Source: Sebastes aleutianus (Eukaryota > Chordata > Actinopteri > Perciformes > Sebastidae). Taken from it: a stretch of DNA of 64,000 nt. The position numbers and the translations under genes were made by a program. The notes under the pieces are model-generated. The model saw only the letters and a program-made list of their open reading frames with translations. It did no database searches and was not told the DNA's origin. Where the stretch lies: the NCBI GenBank assembly GCA_916700875.1, contig CAKAKS010000062.1:12795960-12859959 (forward strand). The letters run 5' to 3'. Below are positions 1 to 11,975 of the stretch, one piece after another (the first letter of the stretch is position 1; each line of letters opens with the position of its first letter).

Positions 1-483
1 AGGGCTCAATATCACTCCCCACCTCGATGCAGACATTTATGCGATCGCATGCCCATTTAAACTCCTATACAGATGTTTTGCCGCCCACTTTGAGTTATTC
101 ACGGCTCTTCACTCTCACCTCTGAATGTAGGAGGTTGATCAGGATTGTTAACCTCGCCAGAACTAGTGTCACACACTGCAAGCTCACATATGGAGCTGGC
201 ACAGTTATATTGCTCTATTTTGAGAAGATTTTAATCAAATGAGTTATACACGTATATCACTATAATGAGGTGCTGCTGCTTCTCCATGTTGTTATGACTG
301 CTAAGCTTCACCCATGATCCTTATACACTAAGAAGGCTTTTGATGGTGGATATCGTGATCTTCGTAGCTTCAAACTATTGAAATCTTATAACATTTTATA
401 AAGCCATGGAAGCTCTCTATGACAACATATTGTTGATTTATTAAGCATACTTACCATCCCAAGCAATATTTGACCCTTTAACC

Positions 484-762
484 TCGACCAGATCTCAGTT
501 AAGATGTGAGATTCTGCCCGTGGCTGGATGCTTCCTTTCAGTCCCAGAGGACAGAAGGTGTCACCTGGGTGAGTTGGATGAGGTTGAGAATGATGTGCAT
601 TTTATATTCCACTGTCCTTTTTATCGTGATCTTCGAGTTAAGATTCCTGAAAATGTCTGGTGGACATCCCAGTCTAGTGAATATAGATTACAGTACATGT
701 TGTTAAATGCTTACTGTCAACATATCAGAGCATTGCATTGTTCTGTTAACGTTTTTCAGTAA
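484..762 (+). pseudogene. Non-LTR retrotransposon ORF2 C-terminal remnant
   Basis: Reading in the frame of base 484, an open stretch encodes a piece resembling the extreme C terminus of LINE-type reverse transcriptase proteins: EDRRCHLGELDEVENDVHFI followed by FHCPFYRDLRVKI. Many elements carry a Cys-x2-Cys...His...Cys knuckle here, typically with wording such as 'EDEFHFLLxCPLYxDLR'. In this copy HF-x2-HCPFY is intact, but the second Cys of the first pair appears to be Gly (RRC-HLG). No reverse transcriptase or endonuclease domain is visible upstream in the window, so this is a 5'-truncated dead copy, as is usual for LINEs. The frame closes at a TAA at 760-762. There is no credible start codon. 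The clade (RTE, L2, Tx1 or other) cannot be fixed from this tail. Confidence 0.6.
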
Positions 763-1252
763 GTGGGTCAGAAATGTACTTGGCCAAAGTCAGTTCTTAC
801 TTACTGCTTAACAAATTGTTTTATTTATTAGCAGTTATCAAATATCAACAAAGCCTAAAGTTAATTGTCGTGTTTAATCTTTATTTAAGTAAATTAATCT
901 TGAGTTTCGCCCACATCCTCTTAACGCCACCCAACTAAACGCCTGTGTTAGATTCTTTTTTTAACACATGCCCTGATAGGGCAAGTGAGTTGCTAGATTT
1001 ACTAGCCCGACGTGGCATTTTACTTGCCTCGGTCAAGCGGCCAATCCTTATTGTTGAGCCCTGCATAGTATGTTTAATTTGTTAAATTTATATTTGATAT
1101 AAATGTTTGTCACATATGTTTACAGCTCCACTTATTGGCTTGCTTTGCTTTTGTTTTATGTACAGTAGGTACTATAAGTAGTTGTACTTGAAAGCCCATG
1201 TGGGCTGCTCTCCTTTAGGTGTATGATACTTGAATAAAAATAATATTAATTC
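763..1252 (+). repeat. Probable 3' tail of the LINE remnant
   Basis: The sequence directly after the remnant ORF is AT-rich and non-coding and runs to gatacttgaataaaaataat near 1228-1250. That A-rich end resembles the 3' end of a non-LTR element. An unrelated GC-richer patch at about 905-1065 may be a later insertion. The boundary is a judgement by eye. Confidence 0.35.
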
Positions 1253-3752
1253 AGTTAAATCCCACATTGGTCATTTTTGAGTCAGTGTTAGTATATGGGC
1301 CAAAGAACTTGAGGTCAATGAGAAAATGTAGGTCAGTATCATACTCCCTTATTATTAGTAATTATTTTTGCAGTACATGTTGATCCAGTTAGAAGAGCTG
1401 AAGTGTGCCAGTTTTCATCTCAGGAGGCGGAGTGGCGACATGTTTGACCCGTCTCTGAGATGCATCTACCATATTTGGGCCAATCACGAGAGACAGTCAT
1501 TTTTTACTCATTCATGCGGAGGAGAGGTTCTTGTCTGTACTTTCCTAGTTTCTTTGCTTAGTGTGCGTGTTTGTTGTATTAAGTGTTTTTGCAATTTGTG
1601 CATTGTATATGTGTGTGCGCCCATCTATTTTTACACAGTTGGCGGCCTTGCACGCATCACCTTTATGGATGGATTTGTGTGTGTGTGAATGGGGATGTGT
1701 GGCGCGCTACATCCTCCTCCAGTGTGAGTCACACAGTGACGTTGAACAGTTTCAGTCACTCACACGCCTTGGCCCAGAACATGGCGCTCAGACAACACAC
1801 TCCCTGCCTTCACGTGCTGTCCTTCCCCTTCCTCTCCCTCTCCCACTCTTTCTTCCAGCCTCGCAGCCCTTTTCCCCTTTTTTTTTTTACCAAGAACCCA
1901 CCCATTTCCTCAGCTCTGCCTGTTACTGCACAGACAATGGCGACCATTATTCCCTGGTTTAAGTACCTGTCGATAACCTAGTTTCTCTTGGAAAAACAAC
2001 AAACTGAAAAAGCAAGAGATGCTGTTTTTTTTCACTTTTACATTTCACATAATTCATCTTTTTTTTTTTTTTTTTTTGCTGCTTTCTGACGTGTAGTTTG
2101 TTCTGTCGCTGGAGAATTTTCACCGCCTCTGTTGCAATGCAGTCATGCTCGAGCTAAACGTAAACATGTCCCAACTGCTCATGCTGTAGCTGCTATTAAT
2201 AAAGAGCCTGTCTGTGAAGGGCTTTTACTGAGAATTCCAGCAGGGTTTTTGGAAGCGGGAGGGTTTCTTAGAAAATTTGGTGAATGAGGACCGTATCGTA
2301 TGTCTAATCAAATTTGGGAAGCCTCTCGCCCTGCTCACGTTCCTGACGTTAGTAGCTGCTTTCCAAGTGAAAACACAAAATATTCTCTGAATCTCAACAG
2401 TATTGAGTTCTCAGACTTAAACAAAGACTATCATTCTAGCATTTATTTGCACATGGCTGAGGCTGAAGGTCACTCAGCAGCGAGGTGTTTGAACTGACAC
2501 GGCTGTACTGTTAATTGTCATCGCCGGCGTTATGATTGGATCTGAAAAAACCTGCCGTTACAGGTTCAGTGACCCACATACTCCAAGTGAAATCCCAGCT
2601 TAACCCGTCTTTCTCACTCCAAGGAGTCTTGGAAACGCAGCCTGCGTGTTTGTCTACGGTCTAGTCTCTTTTCCTTGAGCTCTTCAACTCCAGATGTGTC
2701 AATCGTAACAAGACACCGTGAGACCTCGGACTACTACGGGAAACCCTGACCAAAAGTTATTTTCTACAAATATATCTCAATCCTTGTAGGGCTCTATAAT
2801 TCATTTTTTTTTTTATCCGTGTTCAATTCTTGTAATCACACTTTGGAATATTTTGTCACCTCCTCTGCAACCACCTCCCGTCCAATAAACTTGTTGAATG
2901 TAAACCACTCACACATTATGTTGCTTTGGCAAGACAACGTGGTGTGGTAACAATGATGGAGTGTATGGTGGCACACTTTAACACAGCATGGAAGCAGTGA
3001 AACAGCAGATACAAACAACAGCTGACACTGTAAATCCCTTCCGTCCAGTTTACGCCACCTGCTAACCTGACCACGCTTTGGCTCACTGCGTCTGTACAGT
3101 ATATATATATGTGTGTGTATGTCTAAGTAGGGCTGCCTTACGCAACCGCCCGCCTTTGCCCCAGTAAAGGTGTTACTGTAACACGTTGTGTGCCGACTGC
3201 ATGTGAGCAACCACTCACATGGGGCCTCGGCGGTCGCTCTCCTCCCTCCCCCCCCACTCCAGGTGTTTGGATTAGCGGAGGAAGGATTGAGTGGCGAGGA
3301 GGAGCAGGGAGGCCCCACGCTGTAAACTGACTCCCCTGCTGTCACCGTGTACACTTATAGCACACTTCTTTCCTTCTTTCTCTCAGCCTATCTATGTCAA
3401 GACTCTTTTTTTATGTGCAGTTTTTGTTAGACTTCGGTGACATAATCTCTTCTGCTCCCGTTATTCTTTCTTACCGTCGGGGAGCACTCGAGCATGCTCC
3501 AGCTTTTCCTCACAACCAGTGAGACGCAGCACTGCTAAATGCAACATTGCGTAAACATCTCCACAGGCAGCTAACAGTGCCTCAGCGGCTCATTCCAAAC
3601 ATGTGGTAACATCTGCTCGTTTGGAAAGCTGAACACTTCTTTAATCTTTGATGCAAGTTATGTAATTGTTGTAGTGTGATGCGGTTATCTAGGTAATAAT
3701 TAACCAGCTGACTCTAGGTACACAATATAACAATATAACCCTGATTGTACAT
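1253..3752. other. Gene-free stretch, no recognisable element
   Basis: No coding exon, RNA gene or clear repeat is recognised. The stretch holds poly-T/poly-Y runs (about 1870-1890, 2059-2077, 2803-2813) and a short TA/TG tract at 3100-3120. Open frames here are short and low-complexity or lack any family signature. One candidate E4BP4-type site, GTTATGTAAT, lies at 3657-3666, far from either gene. Confidence 0.4.
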
Positions 3753-3934
3753 TAGTACCACTTTCTTATCAGGCTCCCTTTATATAAGGGTTTAGAATTA
3801 TATAATATATAACCTAATGGCTTTATTAATGGTCAATAAAGCTTTATAGATCAGTGATCAGAAATGAATGAGAACAGAATTAGGGTTGACAGGTTGCAAA
3901 AAAGTGATTATCCTTTGTATTTGGTAATAATGCA

Positions 3935-4103
3935 CAGAGATGTTCCGATATCATTTTTTTCCCTCCCGATACCAATTACGATATCTGAACTTGCAGTATC
4001 GGACGATATCGAGTACCGATCCCATATCAGCGTGATTACTATGGATTATCGAATTTTGAACGGTATCGGACGCATTTCCGATATCGGTATTGGAACAACT
4101 CTA
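3935..4103. mobile_element. 169-bp hAT MITE with 8-bp target duplication
   Basis: The terminal inverted repeats are CAGAGATGTTCCGATATC at the left and TAGAGTTGTTCCAATACCGA at the right (minus strand). They are flanked by a perfect 8-bp duplication, ATAATGCA (3927-3934 and 4104-4111). An 8-bp duplication and CAG/TAG-type ends are hallmarks of the hAT superfamily. The body is rich in 'cgatatcg/gatatcgg' words. It is nested in the long-TIR element at 3753-4908. Confidence 0.85.
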
Positions 4104-4142
4104 ATAATGCACTTATAAATGTTGGTAATCCATTAATAAATG

Positions 4143-4668
4143 TAGGGCTGCAAATCCCAATTATTTTCAAAATTGATTAATCTACCAATTATTTTCTGCA
4201 GTTTATAATCATAGGAGACTAAAAACATTTGAGAAGCAGGAGGCTGTGAATTTTTTTTTCGCTTTTTTTGCTTGAAATGTGAACGATTAATGGATTGTCC
4301 AAATTGTTGCAGAGGAATTTCCTGGCGATCGACTAACGCAAAATTCACACCAGGTAACGGTGTTTCAGGTGGGAAGAAATTCTTTGCAACATAGGTCAAC
4401 ATGTAACAGGAGTCACAGGATCTATTTACTGATTGGCTGCGGGTCCTCTCTGGCCGCATTTTGACGCTAAAAGTTAAATTTGTCCCAACTTTTAGTTTGG
4501 CCGCACTTCGCCGCAGAATCAAATGGCCACAGCTCACTGAGCTCGGTAGCGGCCGCTGCAGGGTTTCATAGACATTGCATGGCGGCTCGCCACGGGCCGC
4601 ACTTCGCTGCTTCTCTGGTGTGAATTCAGCGTATTCGATCAATCTACTTTACTATCGTAGCAGCGCTA
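4143..4668. mobile_element. 526-bp hAT element with 8-bp target duplication
   Basis: The left end is TAGGGCTGCAAATCCCAATT. The right end (minus strand) is TAGCGCTGCTACGATAGTAA. The flanking 8-bp duplication is AATAAATG, at 4135-4142 and 4669-4676, and it matches perfectly. The left body, with 'gattaatctaccaattattttctgcag', resembles the common vertebrate 'gctgcaacgattaatcg' hAT family. Its right half is interrupted by a further inverted-repeat unit at 4342-4626. Confidence 0.85.
4342..4626. mobile_element. Innermost inverted-repeat unit inside the hAT copy
   Basis: AATTCACACCAG at 4342-4353 and its exact reverse complement CTGGTGTGAATT at 4615-4626 bound a GC-richer segment unlike the AT-rich hAT host. 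This looks like a third-level insertion. A target duplication was not found, so a pre-existing internal inverted repeat cannot be excluded. Confidence 0.45.
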
Positions 4669-4908
4669 AATAAATGCTTATGTGGATGTTGTTCCAGACC
4701 CTCTTCAGCCCTTTTCCATGAGGTTAATGTTCATATGGTCCAATTAGCCAAAGAGTTTTTTCACAAACTGGCAACTCATAAGGTGTTAAAAAGTTAATGG
4801 TTTATAACTAATCCATAAAGCTTTAGTAAATTACTTATTAACCTAATAAAGCCATTAGTTACAGCTTCTAAACTCTTTATAAAGGCGCCCTCTTAGAAAG
4901 TGGTACCG

Positions 4909-5698
4909 TCAAAATAAATTATGAATGAAAAACAGAAAGGCTCAAAGAAAAGAGAAGAACAAAATGACCTTGGACATGTTGTCGCCATAGTTCTTTGGTA
5001 TAGTTTCATAATATAGCAGACTTGAGAGATACTTCAGATGACTGTTCGGCACTTTGGAAACAAAGCAATAAAATTCACACATTACCATTCATTTTGGTCC
5101 TCTCAGCCATATTTACCATTACTAAGCATTAAAGCGATTATTATCAATATTTGTATATTAACAATGGACCACACGAGTAATTATGTTTCCTTAGCTCTAT
5201 AGAGCTTTATAGCATCTTCTTGTTCATTGTATTGGTTTTATGGCCCTACAACTTTACTACTGTGGTTCACTCCCATGGCTCTCATCAGTGTTTTTGGCCG
5301 CAGCAGGCAGCTGTTTAATGTGAACAAGCTCTAAAAACCCACTATATGCTACCTGCCCAGCACCAAACAGAAGACACACACACAGTTAGCAACTTGCTGG
5401 TGAACATAATGGAGCATTTACAGCTAAAGAGACAGATTTCCCTCAGGAGTTGGTGGAGACCAAAACAGAACTAAAAGGAAAATTCATATTTGACTTAATT
5501 CATCAGGTGGCCAGAAACACTACTAATGTTGCTCCCTATCTGTGGAATGTGTTAATAGTCATACTAACAAGTTCACCACATCAACTTAAAAAGTGATCAG
5601 TTGTTAGTGTTGTTTCTGCTGCTTTCTTTTCTTTTTTTTTAACATATTTTAGCCAATCAATCTCTAAGTAATGAAAATATTAATACACCCATTAAAAC
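4909..5698. other. Gene-free stretch, nothing recognised
   Basis: The stretch is AT-rich and unique-looking, with no exon-like reading frame and no obvious repeat. Confidence 0.4.
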
Positions 5699-6240
5699 CA
5701 AGCCCCCAGGAAGTGCGCTGGTCGTCGATCCGGACTTTCGTAGTCCCCAAACGGCGGTAGTGCAACTTCCGTGTCAGTCACTTGATGCGATTGGGCCCAA
5801 AAATACTTTTTCCCATAGACTTACATTGGGAAAGAAACGTCTGTAACTCAGCGGATAATTTTTTTGGAGGTAAATCCACTTCCCAGTACGAACACCTAAA
5901 TAGCCTTTATTTAAAAAATTAAGTTTTTAAAGTTGTAAAATGCACTAATGGCTGAATCCAGAGTTATTCCCCTTCCTCCGTTCATGTGCGTGAGACCCAG
6001 ACCGAGGCTTGAGCGCAAGCCGTGACGACGGCGTGACGTTGGGACCCCGTGACCGAGTCATGTGACCGAGCGGACGCTACTCCGCCAATCATCTCGGACG
6101 CTACTCCGCCAAGATCCGGGTACTTTTCCAGACGGAAGTCGAGCCATTTAGGCTTCATGCGCCAATGAGCATCTCTCATAGGAATGTCCGGTGCCCCACC
6201 TCCAATGCTGTATCCGGATCTTTTAATACATCCATGATTA
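5699..6240 (-). repeat. Interspersed repeat with CpG-rich half
   Basis: About 540 bp with a compositional profile unlike its flanks: a CpG-rich half (about 5985-6200) and an AT-rich half containing 'cccatagacttacattggg', a phrase I associate with dispersed fish repeats. A shorter related fragment ('cttcccagtatgaacactta', 16610-16629) occurs elsewhere in the window, which supports dispersal. It contains a short tandem duplication of 'ggacgctactccgccaa' at 6072-6112. The class is not assigned, and the reading frame spanning it is not considered a gene. Confidence 0.5.
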
Positions 6241-9200
6241 TGCATATTTCCCCACTGAGTAACTACTAAAGGAAAATCTTATCTTATTAAAACTAAAGAA
6301 CTTCCTCATTGTAACTTTCATCATTTTACTGGTGTAACCAGAGAAGTTGCAATTGGACACTTCCTGTACATGTGTTGTGTATGTCAGCAGTCAGTACACT
6401 CCTGAAGGCTTGTTTATGAGGTTATTGCATAAGCACCCCCCCACCCCCCCTTCTCTTTTGTTGTTTTCTCTCACTTCAGTTCGTCCTTTGACACTCTATA
6501 CAAGAAACAGGAAGTGCTTCTTTTGTTTGCTGGCTGGTCGAACTAATTCAGCATTGAGGGCTACAGGTGTAACCTTACTGGCCCGACTCCGTGCGCTGTA
6601 GACCTCACGGTGTGTGTACATTTTCGTATGTGTAGGCACTCGGTCGGATGTTTGTGTGCATTGCTCACAGGTATGTGTGCGGTTATGTGTGGCTTTACGG
6701 GGGGGCAAACAGGAGGACAGGAACACGAATCCCCGCCGCTCTACTTACAGTCACTTGAACCAGGACGGCTCGAGACAGATGGATGGGCCTGTTGACACTA
6801 ATCCACTGTATGAGGTAATGGAGTTAGCCTGTGTTTGTGCACTCCTTCCCTGCCACTCCTGACTTACTGACTGACCTACTTAACCAATAACTCACGTGGC
6901 ACCAAAGCAAGCACACACACACACACACACACATTTACTGGTTCTTTCCCAGAAGCTTAGGGAACTGCAAGGTACAGTGTGTGTGTGTGTGTGTGTGTGC
7001 GCTGATCACACTGCCGCTCCTGCTGTTAGTAAACATGTTTGTTGGTATGCGGAGATTAAACCCTGAATTAATAGTTAATAAATTCCACGGGTGTGTGGTT
7101 TTTCATTGGAATGGTGTGTGTGTGTGTGTGTGTGTGTGCGTGGGTGGATGAGTATGGTATGTTTGTTCAGTGATTCATTTGTTCATAATTACCGAAGCTA
7201 GAGTAGGAGTACAATCTTACTAATAGAAAATCTGACATATATTTATTGAAAACTATTGGATATACTTTAGTTCTTATTAAGATACTTGAATGTTTAAAAT
7301 GTTGTCACATTAATATTTAGGATAGTCATTTTGTCCATATTGCCCACCTTTTGGTTTGCAATATGAAGCGTGTGTTTAGTACATTATAAACTCTGTTCCT
7401 AATTTAGTGCGTATTATTAGCAACTATTATAGGTACCTAGTTACCACCACTCATAAACAATGTCAATAACTGGAAGTAAAATAGTCAAGAAATGGAACCA
7501 GGTCACTGTAATAAAAGGCACTAAGTGCATGGCGTGTGTACTGCATGAATGTGCGTGCACCTCAGCCGTTTTCTGTGTACCTGGTGACCCAGTGAACGAC
7601 ATTAAGGAAAGTTTGACCTAGATTCACAGCTTGTTTCTTTGAGCTGTGCCCTGTCGACATGTTGGCAGGTTATATAGGTTATTGACAACGATTGTCTATT
7701 GGCTGATTATAGCTATTATCTGTAATTGTTTATGAAGTTTACTGTGCAAACTGTCGTGTCAGGGCTGCTGGATGCCTGACAAGGGCAATCCAAACAACTT
7801 CCCGCCACAAGACAAGCTAAATAACCATTCGGGGAAAAAAATAAAAATAAAATATATATATATATATATAATAAAATGACTGATGATGAAATCAGAGGAG
7901 ATTGTGTGCGTATGTGTATCTTTTCTACATGACATAAATCAGAACATGTAAGTAGGAGATGAAAGAGAAATACTAACAAGAGTGTGTTAATGTGACTAAT
8001 TTCCCTGACGTTTAAACGGAAGTTTAAACGTAGACTAGTTGACTAGTCTAACAGTAAGAAAGCACTCAGAAAAAATTCAATGTTGAGCACAATTTAATCT
8101 TTAAGTTCAAACATTGTCTGAAAAAAAAAATTGAGTATATTATAACAGTCTTTGAAATCATTAGTCACATTCTTCAATAACCAAATCATATTTTAAATGC
8201 CGCCATAATCAATATGTCCCCAGTGTCTGCTCTGAATGCCCGCTTTGAGGATTCATAGTACGCTAGGTTGCTAAATAGGGTTAAAGTGATGACATTTCAC
8301 CAATCATGTATCTACTTTAAAGGCCTATTAACAAACCCACTGAAAACTTCACCTTCCCATCAAATTGTTGTCCAAGCTGACCAAAACTGTTTTCACTAAT
8401 TTATCAAAAAGTCCTTGTGCACACATTATTACTTTATTATTTCCTATCCTTACAAAACAAACACTATCGTCTGTGCACCAAGGTCCTACGCGGCGTTACA
8501 AAGACGATACATTTCTGCAAGACCTTGGTGCAAAAGATTCACTTGTCACAAAGAGAGAGAGAGAGGAGGAACCAGGAGAGGTTTTTCTCTGATTCTCTCT
8601 GTTTATGTTTCATCATTAGATAAGAAGACAAATCATCTGAGGTCTAAATAACTGAACTAAAAATAGAGGATCTGATACAACGCTGCCAAGGCTGTAGACA
8701 AAGCTGTTTGAGGAAATGATAGTGGGTCATCAAGCTGGTATCTAATGTCACAGGTGTTTCTGCCGCAAAAGCAAATGTCCTTTGATATGTAATCTGGCAG
8801 TGAACCCCAGATTATATTCCTGTTGTGGAGAGGATCCAGCTCTTTGGGAACTGTTGTTGTTGCTCTACTTTACGTCCATGATGCCAGAGAAACCATACCG
8901 TGAGAACCATGCAGTCATAAATGTGAAAAGTCTTTCTACACTATCAAATATTTTTTTGTTTTTTTTTACTCTATATTACAATTGTCATAGATTACTTTAT
9001 GATAATAATCATTTAAAGCAGATTCAAACTTAAGCGAGGATTTTTAACTCATCTTTTATGGCGGGAAAAGTAAATGATGTGCACACTTACAGATGATGAT
9101 AAATGGATATGTCTATATGTCTATGAGCAGATTAGCAGAGGACTCTCACATCGACTTGATACACATCACATTGAAAATGATTAAAATATGTTTGTTAGTT

Positions 9201-9496
9201 CTTAAAAAGCAGGTATTTCATGTTTTTCAGACTCTGGACACAGTGGAGTAATGCTTTATGTGTACTCAAGTGGCCCTACATGTGTGCAAGGTCAACATGA
9301 ACATCATCAGCTGTAATGCTTTCCCATTAGAAGTGAGCTGCAGCTAGACCAGTGCAGCGTAAAATTTTAAATAGTTAATCAAAACAACTAATCTTTTATT
9401 GCATGTAATTTGATAATTTTGCCAGTTTCAAGTGATAAAATATCTTGTCATCTATTTTATCTAATAAGATACAGTCTTCACTCTGTTCATCTCAGA
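6241..9496. other. Gene-free stretch with microsatellites
   Basis: No exon is recognised. The stretch contains the CA/GT arrays listed separately, an (AT)n run near 7853-7870, and at about 8008-8055 a fragment with 'gtttaaacggaagtttaaac' and 'gactagttgactagtc' that looks like the end of another degraded hAT-type repeat. The rest is unclassified. Confidence 0.35.
6911..7140. repeat. Three CA/GT dinucleotide arrays
   Basis: (CA)n lies at about 6911-6933, and (GT)n at about 6977-6999 and 7114-7138. The first two are complementary and only about 45 bp apart, so they could pair as an imperfect hairpin. They give spurious Val/Cys or His/Thr reading frames. Confidence 0.9.
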
Positions 9497-10016
9497 GTTT
9501 TCATTCACATATCTTGAGGTCAGAGGTCAAGGGACTCCTTTGAATATGACCGTGCCAGTTTGTCCTCACCAAAATGTTGCGTAACTTTGGAGCGTTCTTC
9601 CCGACAAGCCAGCTAGCATGACTTGGTTACATTGCTACCAATGGATTTCTTAGATTTTTGTAGTTTCATATGATTATAGTATCTTCACTCTAGCTTTAAA
9701 ACTAAGCCCGCTACAACCTCCGAAAGATTAAATAGCAGCCGTTGGAGTGTTAAGAGGTTAATAGTTTATATAATAAAAGGCCGATACAAAATATTGCGAT
9801 ACTATGCTATGTGGAGCTTTTCCCCAACCCCTAGTGGTCAGACAAAAAAAGCTATGATAATGATAAGGCTAATTGTCTTTCTTGCCTCCGAAAGATCGGC
9901 AGCCACTCCGATTTTTAAGAGGTTAAATAAATATCGCAAGATGCGTTAAAGAAATTAGTGCCGTTAAAATGAATTTGCGTTAACGCGTCATTATCGGTTT
10001 AACTTTGACAGCCCTA
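9497..10016 (+). mobile_element. hAT family A copy, 5' degraded, with internal duplication
   Basis: It shares with the other family A copies the core 'cacatatcttgaggtcagag' (9511-9530) and the 3' end TTGACAGCCCTA (10005-10016). The 5' TIR is not recognisable. A segment of about 160 bp is bracketed by two copies of 'cctccgaaagat...agaggtta' (about 9717-9763 and 9885-9925), suggesting a tandem duplication or a gap-repair scar within the element. Confidence 0.7.
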
Positions 10017-10854
10017 ATTAAAACGGATTCAAACTTAAGCCTCATGACATTTCACCCATCTTTTTATGTCTTTCAGCTGTGAAAACCTTTTGCATAACAG
10101 ACCCACCAGAAACAAAATTACCACACAACATAGTTTACTTATTTCACAAGAAGCCATTATTATTGCTTTGTTTTCTTGTTTCTTCCTATTACAAAACAGT
10201 GACTCTATGCGTCTATGCTATGAGGTCTTGCAGATGTCTGTTTAAACAATGACCAGTTGTTACAGCACGTATATTTTTTGGAGCATCACTAGTGAAGCTT
10301 ATCAGAGGGAGCAAGAGACTCAGAGAGAAGGGTAGTAGAAGAAGAAGAAGAAGAAGAGCATGTGATAGAGAGTGATGGTGAGCTACAGAGACATGGACTG
10401 AGACACAAGGCCTGTCATTGTCTGAGAGCTAATGCCTGGCTGGCACAATAAACCAGATCCACATGGAGGCCTATGAGGAATCCAGGCTCATGGCCCAGTC
10501 CTTTGTCTGTGGCAGGAAGTCAACGCCACTGTGGGGAGGGATAACATGTCAGTCAACAGGACACTCTCTCACACCTGCATCCATTATGTTGTCATATGGA
10601 TCCCACCATAGTGAGGGACAGAGGCGGACATCCCTGCTACATTCCTACCAGCTGTAACATAAACATAACCATATTTGATGGTATACCTAAACAGAACCAT
10701 GTAAAGACTTTTATCTAAACATATTTATGATGCTGATCTTTATTTATTTTTTTATTTATCAGTTTTCGTGTGAGTTTTCTTTTACTTAATTATATTTTAA
10801 CATAATTTTTAGTCATGGTAGTGGCGTGGCAATGATGACCTGTTGGGAGGTTGG
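10017..10854. other. Gene-free stretch
   Basis: No gene or repeat family is identified, apart from a short (GAA)n tract at about 10339-10357. Confidence 0.35.
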
Positions 10855-11105
10855 TCAGTACTTTGGTACAGACTGAAAAATCTTAAGAATTATTGGATGG
10901 TTTGACATCAAATGTTATATAGATATCCATGGTGCTCCAAAGAGGTATCTTAATTATTTAGGTGATCCCTTTACTTTTCCTCTAGAGCCACCAGAGGGTT
11001 GAAATTTATGTTTTTTACCGAAATGTGTCAACAACTATTGGATGGATTGACATGAAATTTGGTGCACACATTCATGTTCCCCTCGGGCTAAATTGTAAAA
11101 ACAAT
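10855..11105 (+). repeat. Fish interspersed repeat (attggatgg...catgaaatttggtg)
   Basis: It contains internally repeated phrases: 'attattggatggtttgacat' near 10890 and 'ctattggatggattgacatg' near 11034, each followed by a gaaat/caaat-ttcatg-type stretch, plus 'cctctagagccaccagaggg'. This modular wording belongs to a repeat I recognise as widespread in teleosts. A different part of what appears to be the same family is at 15093-15257 and 16184-16255. Confidence 0.55.
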
Positions 11106-11120
11106 AGTGGTCCTTTTAAA

Positions 11121-11219
11121 GGTGCTCTATACGATATTCAGAATATTAATTTAGCAGCAAACATCTATTTGCTATGTAAAGATATGGTGGAGGAAAGTCT
11201 ACCTGAGCAGAGAATGAAG
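11121..11219 (+). repeat. Interspersed repeat, copy 1 of 2
   Basis: About 99 bp starting 'ggtgctctatacgatattca' and ending 'cctgagcagagaatgaa'. It matches 55391-55488 almost base for base ('ggtgctctatatgatattca'). Two copies 44 kb apart show dispersal. It abuts the preceding repeat. Confidence 0.7.
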
Positions 11220-11330
11220 TCACTCTCCCTCTGTGTGTGTTGTAATCTGAATTTTTCTTGCTTTGTTGGCGTAGCCGGGCCGGCCGTGCATGCTTTTAGT
11301 GCATGTTTGTGCATGCAAGTGTGCGAGTGT

Positions 11331-11510
11331 TGAGTTGCGCCTATATTATAAAACAACAACACGGAGGCTCCGTAGTCCGAATCAAGACGGCAAACTTTAT
11401 TACTCCTTTCAAACTTAACAAAGACAGCACACACCAGATCCACTCCTTCCATCCTTACCTTTCACAATAAAAGCCCTAGACATATAATATTTACAGGCGA
11501 GTTTTTCACA
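11331..11510 (+). repeat. Dispersed repeat C, copy 1 of 2
   Basis: It starts 'tgagttgcgcctatatt', contains 'ggcaaactttattactcctt' and ends 'cacaataaaagccctagaca...ggcgagt'. It matches 59911-60090 at high identity in the same orientation. The internal AATAAA is compatible with an LTR or a LINE/SINE 3' end, but no diagnostic termini were seen. Confidence 0.65.
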
Positions 11511-11694
11511 GTTTCGTGTCTTTTATGCCGCCGGTGTGTAAAGGCCGTAAGAATGCATTTTTGCGCAGAACAATGTTGTCACTCATGTCTTACTGTGTAT
11601 TTGTGAAGTGATATCTCCACCACCAGTATGGAGAGAAGGAACGAATACAGCAAAAATACATACATATTGCGTGTATTATTCCTTTAATACCAGT

Positions 11695-11975
11695 ATTGTA
11701 TTGAAGGAATTGTTTGGCATTTTGGGAAATTCGCTTATTCTCCTTTTTTCCGAGAGTTGGATGCGAAGATCAATACTCTCATGTCTGTAAGGTAAATATA
11801 AATTTAAAAAAGCTGGACTCAGCAGCTGGTTAGCTTATCTGTGTACAAACACTGGAATCAGTGGTAAACAGCTAGCATGCCCACTGATAAAACAAAGTAA
11901 ACAAATGGGATATAACATGGTAAATAGTGAGGGGTTTGTTACCTTCGGACAGAGCCAGGCTAAAAAGAATGTCGA
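11695..11975. repeat. Dispersed repeat D (gacagagccaggctag type), copy 1 of 3
   Basis: It shares with 51395-51670 and 57035-57425 the ordered phrases 'tttgggaaatt/ttttggaaaat', 'gatgagaagatcaatactc', 'cagctggttagctt' and 'ttcggacagagccaggcta'. This is a well-known type of teleost interspersed repeat. The copy is old and diverged. Confidence 0.65.

Larger units (their letters stand above)
3753..4908. mobile_element. Long-TIR DNA element carrying nested insertions
   Basis: The left end reads TAGTACCACTTTCTTATCAG and continues with 'taatggctttattaatgg' and 'aaagctttatagat'. The right end, read on the minus strand, begins GACGGTACCACTTTCTAAGA and continues with 'taatggctttattagg' and 'aaagctttatggat'. 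The two ends are therefore diverged inverted repeats of roughly 110-120 bp with the shared core GTACCACTTTCT. Two hAT elements with perfect target duplications sit inside it. No transposase reading frame remains, so this is a non-autonomous element. The superfamily and target duplication could not be read. Confidence 0.6.

Noticed and set aside
2836..3354. 172-residue minus-strand open frame
   Set aside because: No domain, no splice or family signature. It crosses a TA/TG tract and low-complexity sequence.
5982..6245. 87-residue minus-strand frame
   Set aside because: It lies entirely inside a dispersed repeat.
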